Positions 1 through 5,837 of a DNA stretch of 14,121 nucleotides are shown here, piece after piece. The notes below the pieces were generated by a model that ran no database searches, was not told where the DNA came from, and saw nothing but the letters and a program-made list of their open reading frames with translations. Made by a program: the position numbers and the translations under genes. Every line of letters begins with the position of its first letter. Within the stretch, counting starts at the first letter, position 1. Origin of the DNA: Mageeibacillus sp. UBA5442 (GTDB lineage Bacteria; Bacillota; Clostridia; Saccharofermentanales; DTU023); NCBI GenBank assembly GCA_002427475.1, contig DIRG01000089.1, positions 1 to 14,121 on the forward strand, in the 5' to 3' direction.

Positions 1-77
1 ATGCAAGACATCTACTTACAAAATGCGTTTCGCTTAATGTTGCATTCCACGTAGGCTCGTTTTTTAAAAGAATTATC

Positions 78-106
78 TTGACAGTCATGTGCGGCCATGC
101 TAGTAT
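78..106 (+). promoter_or_regulatory. Extended -10 promoter for the rpmG-secE-nusG operon
   Basis: A consensus -35 box TTGACA (78-83) is followed by a 17-base spacer and a TAGTAT -10 box (101-106). TG at 98-99 adds an extended -10 element. Transcription would start near 112-114 and give a leader of about 67 bases before rpmG. The first 77 bases of the window show no gene, RNA or terminator I can recognise. Confidence 0.7.
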
Positions 107-121
107 TCTTATGCTTGTCAG

Positions 122-146
122 TCGCACGAGTCTTTTTTTTGTGCGA
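122..146 (+). other. 5' leader stem-loop upstream of rpmG
   Basis: TCGCAC (122-127) is perfectly complementary to GTGCGA (141-146), enclosing a 13-base loop that contains a run of eight T. It lies about 10 bases after the predicted transcription start. The T run is inside the loop rather than after the stem, so it does not look like an intrinsic terminator. A role in 5' end stability is inference only. Confidence 0.4.
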
Positions 147-179
147 TGAAAAGCTCTAAAATCATGCGGAGGTATACAC

Positions 180-347
180 ATGGCAACTAAAACCGGTGTC
201 AGAGATAAAATCACGTTGGCTTGCAGCGTTTGTAAGCAGCGTAACTACAACACGAAGAAAAATAAGCGCAATACTCCAGACAAGGTAGAACTGAAGAAGT
301 ATTGTCGTTTTTGCAATAAGCATACTACCCACAACGAGACTAAATAA
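180..347 (+). CDS. rpmG: 50S ribosomal protein L33 (zinc-binding form)
   Basis: This is a 55-residue basic protein of the large ribosomal subunit and the usual length for L33. Two CxxC pairs (C15/C18 and C42/C45) mark the zinc-ribbon form, in contrast to cysteine-free L33 paralogues that some bacteria induce under zinc limitation. The ATG at 180 is preceded by GGAGG at 168-172. It is the first gene after the promoter at 78-106 and sits 60 bases upstream of secE, a placement common in Bacillota. The intergenic gap to secE is too short to hold the tRNA gene sometimes found there. The identification is secure from length, composition and context. Confidence 0.95.
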   Translation: MATKTGVRDKITLACSVCKQRNYNTKKNKRNTPDKVELKKYCRFCNKHTTHNETK

Positions 348-407
348 GTCTTCAGTTAGAGCTGTCGTCATAACATTGCATTAAAGCGAACGAGAGGTGT
401 CTTGAAA

Positions 408-758
408 GTGGCCAAAAAGAATTCATCAAAATCGCAGTCCAAGAAAACTGCAAAAGGTGGTAAGAAACCGCTTTTAACGCGTATAAAGAACTTTTTTTCA
501 AACTTATTCGCGGAGCTAAAACGGGTAGTCTGGCCTGATAAGAAGAAGCTGAAGCAGAACACGGTTACAGTACTGGTAATCATTGTTGCCGCTGCAGCCA
601 TGATCTGGGTGTTTGATACACTTTTGAACTTCATTCTGACCTCGACCGGCTTTTATGCTCCTGCTTCTGAAATTGCTGAACCGGTGGAGACTGACCCGGA
701 CGGCGACGGAAGCGGTGTAACTGTTGATCCTACAGGCACTGGAACTGTTGGGGAATAA
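408..758 (+). CDS. secE: Preprotein translocase subunit SecE with long C-terminal tail
   Basis: SecE is the small essential subunit that clamps SecY in the protein-export channel. The 116-residue product has a Lys-rich cytoplasmic N-terminus (1-28), the conserved amphipathic segment AELKRVVWPDKKKL (35-48), and one membrane helix (about 52-78). The start is taken as GTG 408, not TTG 402. The AGGTG at 395-399 lies 8 bases from the GTG but only 2 from the TTG. After the helix comes an acidic Gly/Thr/Asp-rich tail of about 35 residues (82-116), which by SecE topology would lie outside the cell. Single-helix SecE proteins are usually about 60 residues and end near the helix, so this tail is unusual. 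nusG follows after 2 bases, so the two are probably translationally coupled. Confidence 0.92.
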   Translation: MAKKNSSKSQSKKTAKGGKKPLLTRIKNFFSNLFAELKRVVWPDKKKLKQNTVTVLVIIVAAAAMIWVFDTLLNFILTSTGFYAPASEIAEPVETDPDGDGSGVTVDPTGTGTVGE

Positions 759-760
759 TA

Positions 761-1303
761 ATGTCTGATGAAGGAAAGCTCACTCCGGAAGCTAAATGGT
801 ATGTAGTCCATACTTATTCCGGCCATGAGAATAAAGTAAAAGATACACTTGAGTTGATTATAGAAAATCGCGGTCTTGAAGAGATGATTCAGGAAGTCCT
901 GGTTCCGACAGAGAACGTGATTGAAGTTAAGGACGGCAAGCGCCGTACTATCGAACGCAAAATTTATCCCAGTTATGTGCTGATCAAGATGATCCTCACA
1001 GATGAGATCTGGTACATCGTCCGTAACACACGCGGTGTAACCGGATTTGTCGGACCGTCCAGCACTAACCCGGTTCCGCTGACAGAAGAAGAACTGATGA
1101 TGATCGGTTTGGAATCATCCTGGGAACCTGTTGTCGACTACGAAGTGGGTGATACCGTCAAGGTTATCAATGGTCCGCTCGAAGGTTTCGACGGCAAGGT
1201 TGAAGAAATTAACTTAGAGAAGAAAAAAGTTACCGTTATGGTATCCATGTTCGGCCGGGAAACACCGGTAGAGCTCGATTGGATCCAGGTAATTCGCATA
1301 TAG
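761..1303 (+). CDS. nusG: Transcription termination/antitermination factor NusG
   Basis: NusG is the conserved elongation factor that binds RNA polymerase through its NGN domain and recruits Rho, ribosomal S10 or other partners through its KOW domain. The 180-residue protein has the NGN opening WYVVHTYSG (13-21), the PSYV segment near 70-73, and GFVGP at 95-99. A C-terminal KOW domain spans about 127-180, with VGDTVKVINGPLEGFDG at 129-145 and MFGRETPVELDW at 163-174. Length and domain order are standard. Its ribosome binding site is GGGGA at 750-754, inside the end of secE. A hairpin and candidate promoter lie between nusG and rplK. Confidence 0.96.
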   Translation: MSDEGKLTPEAKWYVVHTYSGHENKVKDTLELIIENRGLEEMIQEVLVPTENVIEVKDGKRRTIERKIYPSYVLIKMILTDEIWYIVRNTRGVTGFVGPSSTNPVPLTEEELMMIGLESSWEPVVDYEVGDTVKVINGPLEGFDGKVEEINLEKKKVTVMVSMFGRETPVELDWIQVIRI

Positions 1304-1306
1304 AGA

Positions 1307-1335
1307 TTGACTAAAAGCCACACGGCTTTTAAGAT
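1307..1335 (+). promoter_or_regulatory. Candidate rplK promoter overlapping an 8-bp stem-loop
   Basis: TTGACT (1307-1312), a 17-base spacer and TAAGAT (1330-1335) form a plausible sigma-A promoter. The spacer is almost filled by a perfect inverted repeat, TAAAAGCC (1312-1319) and GGCTTTTA (1324-1331), with an ACAC loop. No T tract follows the stem beyond the one inside it, so it is at best a weak terminator for secE-nusG readthrough. Whether the repeat acts as DNA operator, RNA hairpin or neither is unknown. Confidence 0.35.
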
Positions 1336-1389
1336 AGCTGAGGCTTAGGCCAAAGCAAACAACGATTTAAAAATTTGGGAGGTGGCCAC

Positions 1390-1824
1390 ATGGCTAAGAA
1401 AGCAGTATCCGCGTATATCAAACTTCAGATACCTGCGGGTCAAGCAACGCCAGCGCCGCCGGTAGGACCAGCCCTTGGACAACACGGCTTGAATATTGCC
1501 CAGTTTGTTAAGGAATTTAATGATCGTACACAGAAAGACATGGGTTTAATTATCCCGGTTGTCATCACGGTTTACAAAGACCGTACGTACGATTTCATTA
1601 CAAAAACTCCTCCGGCCGCTGTGCTTTTGAAGAAAGCAGCAAACCTGGACAAAGCATCAGGTGAGCCAAACAGAAACAAAGTCGCAACAGTAGCATGGTC
1701 TGAATGCAAACGCATTGCTGAGATGAAGATGGTTGATACCAATGCTTCGGATATCGAATCCGGCGCACGTATGGTAGCAGGCACCGCTCGCAGCATGGGC
1801 ATTAAGATCGACTACGACGCGTAG
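1390..1824 (+). CDS. rplK: 50S ribosomal protein L11
   Basis: L11 binds the GTPase-associated centre of 23S rRNA and, in bacteria studied, is needed for stringent activation of RelA. The 144-residue product is standard length. It contains the Pro-rich N-terminal motif [17 protein letters not shown] (17-33) and the C-terminal rRNA-binding domain with [13 protein letters not shown] (127-139). The ATG at 1390 is chosen because GGGAGG (1377-1382) sits 7 bases upstream. An in-frame TTG at 1375 would place the binding site inside the gene. rplA follows after 13 bases. Confidence 0.97.
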   Translation: MAKKAVSAYIKLQIPAGQATPAPPVGPALGQHGLNIAQFVKEFNDRTQKDMGLIIPVVITVYKDRTYDFITKTPPAAVLLKKAANLDKASGEPNRNKVATVAWSECKRIAEMKMVDTNASDIESGARMVAGTARSMGIKIDYDA

Positions 1825-1837
1825 GGGAGGAGCAAGA

Positions 1838-2527
1838 ATGAAACACGGAAAACGTTATCGTGAAGCAGCGCAGCTTGTCGACCCTGCTACGACTTATGAC
1901 ATTGACGAAGCTTTGGATTTAGTTCTGAAGACCGCAACCGCTAAATTCGATGAAACCATCGAAGTCCATCTGCGCATGGGTGTTGACTCTCGTCACGCCG
2001 ATCAGCAGGTGAGAGGCGCAGTTGTCTTGCCGCATGGCACCGGACGCTCCGCACGAGTTCTGGTTTTTGCTAAAGGCCCTCTGGCTGATGAAGCCAAAGC
2101 TGCCGGCGCAGATTATGTCGGTGCAGACGAATTCGTTCAGAAAATCGAGGGCGAAGGCTGGTTCGATTTTGATGTCGTCATCGCCAGTCCTGACATGATG
2201 GGTGTGGTTGGACGTCTGGGTCGAGTACTTGGCCCGCGCGGTTTAATGCCTAACCCGAAATCAGGCACAGTTACTCAGGATGTCGGCAAGGCAGTTGAAG
2301 AAGCCAAAGCCGGTAAGATCGAGTACCGTCTGGAAAAGCAGAACATAATCCATACCGTAATTGGTAAAGCATCCTTTGGTCCCGAGAAATTGCGTGATAA
2401 CTTTGCAGCTTTAATGGATGCAGTTATTCGTTCGAAGCCGCCGGGAGCAAAAGGACAATATATTCGTCGCTGCACACTGGCTAGCGCAATGGGCCCCGGT
2501 GTACGCACGAACCATAAGGTAGATTAA
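1838..2527 (+). CDS. rplA: 50S ribosomal protein L1
   Basis: L1 forms the mobile stalk next to the ribosomal E site and in many bacteria represses its own operon by binding the mRNA. The 229-residue product has the normal length and the L1 signature [20 protein letters not shown] (125-144). It closes with the conserved segment [15 protein letters not shown] (192-206). The GGGGAGGAG binding site (1824-1832) overlaps the last base of the rplK stop codon, so the two genes are translated in tandem. I did not find an obvious copy of the 23S rRNA L1-binding structure in the mRNA. Confidence 0.97.
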   Translation: MKHGKRYREAAQLVDPATTYDIDEALDLVLKTATAKFDETIEVHLRMGVDSRHADQQVRGAVVLPHGTGRSARVLVFAKGPLADEAKAAGADYVGADEFVQKIEGEGWFDFDVVIASPDMMGVVGRLGRVLGPRGLMPNPKSGTVTQDVGKAVEEAKAGKIEYRLEKQNIIHTVIGKASFGPEKLRDNFAALMDAVIRSKPPGAKGQYIRRCTLASAMGPGVRTNHKVD

Positions 2528-2548
2528 GTCTACTCGAAAATTAGAAGC

Positions 2549-2571
2549 AAAACAGAAAATAATTCTGTTTT
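2549..2571 (+). other. A/T-rich stem-loop after rplA
   Basis: AAAACAGAA (2549-2557) pairs perfectly with TTCTGTTTT (2563-2571) around an AATAA loop, 22 bases after the rplA stop. The stem has only two G-C pairs and is followed by TATAAAAA, not a T tract. It may be a weak attenuator or processing site between rplA and the L10 leader. The evidence is structural only. Confidence 0.3.
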
Positions 2572-2585
2572 ATAAAAATGAATAA

Positions 2586-2700
2586 CCACGAAGCCGAAGA
2601 AAGCAGGAGCCCGTCGGGGCATAAACAGTTGTAGCTGTCCCGCCGAGGTGGAGGTAGGCCTAAACACAGATGCCCCTCTGCCATTCGCAGAGGGGTTTTT
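2586..2700 (+). promoter_or_regulatory. L10 leader autoregulatory RNA (rplJ attenuator)
   Basis: The stretch between rplA and rplJ has the hallmarks of the Bacillota L10 leader. One strand, CCGAAGAAAGCAGG (2594-2607), pairs with CCCGCCGAGG (2639-2648) through a kink-turn-like internal loop, and a terminator hairpin follows (2673-2695). A switch is visible. GGGGCAT (2616-2622) can pair with ATGCCCC (2670-2676), which would break the terminator. Alternatively GCCC (2609-2612) can pair with GGGC (2617-2620) and free the terminator. In the known mechanism the L10(L12)4 complex binds the kink-turn and promotes termination. The GCAGG/CCCGC stem has one A-C mismatch here. Confidence 0.85.
2673..2700 (+). 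terminator. Attenuator terminator upstream of rplJ
   Basis: CCCCTCTGC (2673-2681) pairs with GCAGAGGGG (2687-2695) in a perfect 9-bp stem with a CATTC loop, followed at once by five T. It lies 23 bases before the rplJ start. Its 5' arm is the partner of the antiterminator strand at 2616-2622, so it should be conditional rather than constitutive. Confidence 0.85.
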
Positions 2701-2723
2701 CAAATATTAAAAGGAGGATTGTC

Positions 2724-3419
2724 ATGCCCAGTCCAAAAATTTTGGCAAAAAAGAAGGCAGAAGTTACTAAGCTCGCCCAAGAACTAAAAACGGCAGAGTC
2801 TATTGTCTTCTCCGACTACAAAGGTCTGACTGTCGCGCAGGATACGGAGATGCGGGCTAAATTCCGCGAGGAAGGTGTCAATTACCGTGTGGTGAAAAAC
2901 TCTCTTTCTATCCGTGCTATGCAAGAACTTGGAATCGCAGGTGTAGATGAAATCTTCGTGGGACCGACAGCAATCGCTTACAGTTCCGAAGACGTTGTCC
3001 TTGCACCACGTTTGGTTCGTGAATCAAGTGAAAAGTACAAGATGACGAGCATCAAAGGCGGAATCATCGATGGTGAAGCTGTCTCTCTAGAGGAGATTGT
3101 TGCACTTTCTTATGTTCCTACACAGGAAGTACTGCACGGTCAACTTGCTTTCATGTTGCTCTATCCGCTGACCGCTTTAGCTCAGGTTACAGGACAGATC
3201 GCTGCAAAGGCAGAAGAAGCCGGAGTAGCAACTGTTGCAGATCTTCTAGCTGGTACTGAAGCCGTCGAAGTAACTGAAGTTGACGAGCCCGCAGCTGAAG
3301 AAGCTGTAGAAGAACCGGCTGAAACTGAAGAATCAGCTGAAGCAGCTGCCGAGGAAGTAGCAGAAGCTACCGAAGAAGCAGCAGAAGAAGAGCTTGAAGC
3401 TAAGTCTGAAGAAGAATAG
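2724..3419 (+). CDS. rplJ: 50S ribosomal protein L10 with acidic C-terminal extension
   Basis: L10 anchors the L7/L12 stalk to 23S rRNA and, as a complex with L12, controls its own mRNA. The 231-residue product has a normal rRNA-binding domain (1 to about 130), including FSDYKGLTV (29-37), YRVVKNSL (54-61) and the GGIIDG segment (112-117). A C-terminal helical region (about 131-178) follows that should carry the L12 binding helix. Family members are usually about 165-175 residues. Here about 54 more residues (178-231) are almost entirely Glu, Ala, Thr and Val. The ATG at 2724 is chosen for its AAGGAGGA site (2710-2717). An upstream in-frame start would lie inside the attenuator. Confidence 0.95.
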   Translation: MPSPKILAKKKAEVTKLAQELKTAESIVFSDYKGLTVAQDTEMRAKFREEGVNYRVVKNSLSIRAMQELGIAGVDEIFVGPTAIAYSSEDVVLAPRLVRESSEKYKMTSIKGGIIDGEAVSLEEIVALSYVPTQEVLHGQLAFMLLYPLTALAQVTGQIAAKAEEAGVATVADLLAGTEAVEVTEVDEPAAEEAVEEPAETEESAEAAAEEVAEATEEAAEEELEAKSEEE

Positions 3420-3475
3420 CAGCTAGCAGATTAGACAATTATTAAAAAAGTCGTCCATTTTAGGAGGTAAGATAA

Positions 3476-3853
3476 ATGGCAAGCGAAAAAATTACTGCAA
3501 TTATTGAAGAAGTAAAAGGACTTAGCGTTCTTGAATTAAACGAACTCGTTAAAGAGCTGGAAGAAACCTTTGGTGTTTCCGCTGCAGCTATGATTTCAGC
3601 TGGACCTGCTCAGGCAGCAGGCGCAGATGAAGCCGAAGAACAGACTGAATTCAACGTCGTTCTCAAAGAAATTGGTCCCAACAAGATCAACGTCATTAAG
3701 GTTGTTCGCGGTCTGACCGGACTTGGACTCAAAGAAGCCAAGGCTGTTGTTGACGGAGCACCCGGAGCAATTAAAGAGAACGTGGGCAAAGAAGAAGCCG
3801 AATCTGCCAAAGCTGAACTTGAAGAAGCCGGCGCAGTCGTCGAACTCGAATAA
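3476..3853 (+). CDS. rplL: 50S ribosomal protein L7/L12
   Basis: L7/L12 forms the multi-copy flexible stalk that recruits and activates translational GTPases. The 125-residue acidic protein has the N-terminal dimerisation domain (1 to about 33, binding L10), an Ala/Gly-rich hinge (about 35-52) and the globular C-terminal domain (about 57-125). The factor-binding motif GLGLKEAK lies at 82-89. AGGAGG (3462-3467) sits 8 bases before the ATG. The gene is followed by a strong terminator and a convergent gene, not by rpoB. Confidence 0.97.
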   Translation: MASEKITAIIEEVKGLSVLELNELVKELEETFGVSAAAMISAGPAQAAGADEAEEQTEFNVVLKEIGPNKINVIKVVRGLTGLGLKEAKAVVDGAPGAIKENVGKEEAESAKAELEEAGAVVELE

Positions 3854-3880
3854 GTCCAAACTTAAATTTTCAGGAATAGA

Positions 3881-3912
3881 AAAACCGCCGGCAGTAAGGC
3901 CGGCGGTTTTTT
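3881..3912. terminator. Strong bidirectional terminator between rplL and cbpB
   Basis: CCGCCGGC (3885-3892) pairs with GCCGGCGG (3899-3906) around AGTAAG. The stem extends by four A-T pairs (3881-3884 with 3907-3910). Six T follow on the plus strand and five on the minus strand. It can end both the ribosomal operon and the convergent cbpB-like gene. The 67 bases from here to 3979 are A/T-rich with nothing else recognised. Confidence 0.92.
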
Positions 3913-3979
3913 CGTATGTAAAAGAAATGAAAAACTATTTGAGTTTTATCTTTAGTTTATAATTCTCATCTAGGCAATA

Positions 3980-4528
3980 TTAATCAGCACGACCGCGCAA
4001 TAATTCCTGTCTAGAAAATTTCTCTATATTATAATCATCTACTTCTGTTTGCGAGCGGTACTCTTCTTTGAAGCGCACATCGTAAATTCGTTCAAATTCG
4101 TGCGCCATGTAGTTGACGCGCTTTAGCATGGCCTTGCGTGTAATAATCCCACGAAAGATCCCTTTCTTATCCGCTACGCAAAGATAGTTTTGATCTACCA
4201 ACATATGCAGGATATCTTCAAATTGTGCTTCAGTTGACAAAAAACGCACAGATGAATCCATCACATCTCCGACTTTGCGCTCGCTCAGCAGGCTCCAGTC
4301 ATAATCATCTCCCTCAAGAACTCCATTGATGATCATGGGCATAGAAATTTTGCCTTTGATACGCGATTTATGATCGATTACGGGGATAGAATTGTAGCCT
4401 ACGCTTGAGAGTACAAGTAAAGCGTGAAGTAAGTTGTTTTCAGTTCTGACTGTTGCAACATCATTAGCACAAACCATAAGGGATTCTTCGCTTTGCATCA
4501 GTAATCCCTCAATATGTGAACCAATCAT
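3980..4528 (-). CDS. cbpB: CBS-pair protein, CbpB/DarB-like c-di-AMP receptor
   Basis: The 182-residue protein resembles DarB (YkuL) of Bacillus subtilis and CbpB of Listeria, cytosolic c-di-AMP receptors. In its apo form DarB interacts with the (p)ppGpp synthetase Rel and with pyruvate carboxylase. Shared features include the first CBS motif (about 20-72), with NLLHALLVLSSVGYNSIPVID at 32-52 interrupted by few changes, and ISMPMIINGVL (61-71). The second CBS motif (about 86-138) has YLCVADKKGIFRGIITR (115-131). GGAGTG (4539-4534) precedes the ATG. A tail of about 43 residues (140-182), rich in charged residues, extends past the point where DarB/CbpB end. Ligand binding is inferred from family resemblance only. 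Confidence 0.7.
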   Translation of the reverse strand: MIGSHIEGLLMQSEESLMVCANDVATVRTENNLLHALLVLSSVGYNSIPVIDHKSRIKGKISMPMIINGVLEGDDYDWSLLSERKVGDVMDSSVRFLSTEAQFEDILHMLVDQNYLCVADKKGIFRGIITRKAMLKRVNYMAHEFERIYDVRFKEEYRSQTEVDDYNIEKFSRQELLRGRAD

Positions 4529-4674
4529 CTTTTCACTCCAATCTCAATTTGCTGTAGCTTCATTGTACAACTAAAATTAATTACAATCTGAAACAAATTG
4601 TGAACATTGTCAGTCAATACTTGCTTTTTATTTGTTTTCTTTTATGCTAATCGGAAAAGAGGTAAGATTAATAT
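4529..4674. promoter_or_regulatory. Divergent intergenic region, cbpB and TPR gene
   Basis: This A/T-rich spacer should hold both promoters. For the plus strand, TTGCTT (4621-4626), 16 bases and TATGCT (4643-4648) is the best candidate. For the minus strand, TACAAT (4567-4562) is a good -10 with no convincing -35; it sits inside the palindrome TTGTACAA (4563-4570). Both calls are weak, and the exact boxes should be treated as provisional. Confidence 0.35.
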
Positions 4675-5322
4675 ATGGACAAGACGATGCAAGAAATGGA
4701 AAATGGCAGACTAGCTTTCCTCAATGGAGAGTTCGCAGAAGCGGCAGAGCGCTATACTGCTGCACTTCAAACTCAGACGTTAAGTGAAGCTATGCGTATT
4801 AAAGCCATTACAGGCCAGCTTGAATCACTAATTGAGCTAGACCACTTAGATGAGGCCCATAAACTTCTGGAGCAGTACCTGCAAGAAAGTCAACGGCCTG
4901 ATAGACGGGCAAGAAAAGCTGCCCTATTGCATGTAAAGGCGAAATATCTGAAACAAAGTGGTGATCCGAAAGCAGCAGTACAAGCTTTGCGCGAACAGTT
5001 AACGTATATATCTTCACAAAACGAGCGCTATTATATGCGCTTGACAGAGAACTACTTGCAGCAGGCCAGAGTTTTCCTGTACATGGACGAGTTAGTTGAG
5101 GCTCGTGTCTATTTGGATTTAGCCACCTACTATATGCAAACAGATGGCGATGATTTGCTAAAAGGCTATTATTACTATTATGAAGCTAAATATCTACTCG
5201 CAAACAAGCAAACAGATGAAGCCGAACTGTTTTTTCACTCAGCGCGCGAGCAGTTTTTACGTAGCGGAGCACGCTGGTGGGCAGCGAAAGTCGACAGATT
5301 TCTTAGTCATTTGAATGAATAA
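4675..5322 (+). CDS. TPR-like helical repeat protein, function unknown
   Basis: This is a 215-residue soluble protein with no signal peptide or membrane segment. It is built from helical hairpins of TPR type. Clear units include AFLNGEFAEAAERYTAAL (14-31), LIELDHLDEAHKLLEQYL (52-69) and YLKQSGDPKAAVQALREQL (91-109). Others are VFLYMDELVEARVYLDLA (133-150) and YLLANKQTDEAELFFHSA (173-190). The Gly/Ala and aromatic positions match the repeat. TPR arrays usually bind peptides or scaffold complexes; nothing here tells the partner. AGAGGT (4658-4663) precedes the ATG by 11 bases, a slightly long spacing. It is transcribed away from cbpB, and a small membrane protein gene follows after 56 bases, perhaps in the same transcript. 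Confidence 0.7.
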   Translation: MDKTMQEMENGRLAFLNGEFAEAAERYTAALQTQTLSEAMRIKAITGQLESLIELDHLDEAHKLLEQYLQESQRPDRRARKAALLHVKAKYLKQSGDPKAAVQALREQLTYISSQNERYYMRLTENYLQQARVFLYMDELVEARVYLDLATYYMQTDGDDLLKGYYYYYEAKYLLANKQTDEAELFFHSAREQFLRSGARWWAAKVDRFLSHLNE

Positions 5323-5378
5323 AAATTTATTAAAAGATATGTTTATATTTAATTAGAAATATTTAGAGGTTTATTGCT

Positions 5379-5588
5379 TTGAAGAATAGTGACGATTACA
5401 AAAAAGAACTTAATGAGAATAATCAAGCCAAGCAGGGCGAATGTGCTAGTAAGCAAAGGGACAAAGCTTGTGGATCCTGCCCCGGTTGCTCCGGCGAGCG
5501 CAAACGCTATGCAACTATTTACTATATTATTCCAGTGCTTGCGATCATACTTGCTGCTCTGATTTTGAAATTTTTAGGTATAATATAG
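5379..5588 (+). CDS. Small tail-anchored membrane protein with Cys cluster
   Basis: The 69-residue protein starts at TTG 5379, with AGAGG (5365-5369) 9 bases upstream and no alternative ATG. Residues 1-43 are hydrophilic and charged. They contain C22 and the cluster CGSCPGC (C31, C34, C37), which could hold a metal or an iron-sulfur centre. Residues 47-68 form one strongly hydrophobic helix preceded by RKR at 41-43. Positive-inside logic puts the cysteine region in the cytoplasm and the helix at the C-terminus, a tail-anchored layout. I do not recognise the family. The good binding site and coherent protein design argue it is real. Confidence 0.6.
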   Translation: MKNSDDYKKELNENNQAKQGECASKQRDKACGSCPGCSGERKRYATIYYIIPVLAIILAALILKFLGII

Positions 5589-5713
5589 AAAAAAATGTAT
5601 TAATATACTGTTGGAAAGAAAAAAGATAAAAACAATTGTGCATTTCAGCTCAATTTAAACTTAATGCATGTCGATAATGCGCCATTAATCACAAAGTATT
5701 TCACTTTCTTTAA

Positions 5714-5727
5714 TTGCATGAATGCAA
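5714..5727 (+). promoter_or_regulatory. Palindromic candidate operator at the -35 position
   Basis: TTGCAT (5714-5719), a GA spacer and ATGCAA (5722-5727) make a perfect inverted repeat. It covers the -35 position of the importer promoter, a typical place for a repressor site. No regulator gene is visible in the window and the motif was not matched to a known family. Confidence 0.35.
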
Positions 5728-5743
5728 ATATCTATGTTATAAT
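5714..5743 (+). promoter_or_regulatory. Extended -10 promoter of the importer operon
   Basis: A perfect TATAAT (5738-5743) is preceded by TG at 5735-5736, making an extended -10. The -35 is weak: TTGCAT at 5714-5719 with an 18-base spacer. Transcription would start near 5750 and give a leader of about 88 bases. A strong -10 with a poor -35 suits an activated or repressed promoter. Confidence 0.7.
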
Positions 5744-5755
5744 CCTGAACATACG

Positions 5756-5808
5756 AGATGGCTAAGCATTTAGTGTTAATATGCGCCATCTAACAAAGTA
5801 ATTAACAC
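5756..5808 (+). promoter_or_regulatory. Possible H-type pseudoknot in the importer mRNA leader
   Basis: Stem 1 pairs AGATGGC (5756-5762) with GCCATCT (5785-5791), and after a TAA bulge GCAT (5766-5769) with ATGC (5781-5784). The loop contains GTGTTAAT (5773-5780), which is perfectly complementary to ATTAACAC (5801-5808) downstream. The two stems abut with no base between them and the crossing loop AACAAAGTA is A-rich, both common in H-type pseudoknots. It ends 17 bases before the GGAGG site at 5826-5830. I cannot match it to a known riboswitch class. Confidence 0.45.
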
Positions 5809-5837
5809 AGAATACAAATAAGTATGGAGGAAAAGAA

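Larger units (their letters stand above)
5677..5800 (+). repeat. Two-part direct repeat flanking the importer promoter
   Basis: ATGCGCCAT occurs at 5677-5685 and 5781-5789. Each copy is followed a few bases later by CAAAGTA (5692-5698 and 5794-5800). The copies are 104 and 102 bases apart and lie on either side of the promoter at 5714-5743. A 104-bp offset is close to ten helical turns, so a looping operator pair is conceivable. The downstream copy also takes part in the possible leader pseudoknot. Confidence 0.4.

Noticed and set aside
1..77. tRNA gene or small RNA at the start of the window
   Set aside because: No cloverleaf, TTC arm or conserved RNA motif found; only short weak pairings.
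2670..2723. Longer rplJ start upstream of ATG 2724
   Set aside because: It would translate the attenuator hairpin and has no binding site, whereas ATG 2724 has AAGGAGGA upstream and gives the normal L10 N-terminus.
5589..5720. Terminator after the small membrane protein gene
   Set aside because: Only short A/T-rich complementarities such as GTAT-TAAT-ATAC (5597-5608) are present, with no G/C stem and T tract.
5758..5793. Small open frame MAKHLVLICAI in the importer leader, a possible leader peptide
   Set aside because: It has no Shine-Dalgarno site, starts about 8 bases after the predicted transcription start, and its bases are already explained by the stem of the possible pseudoknot.
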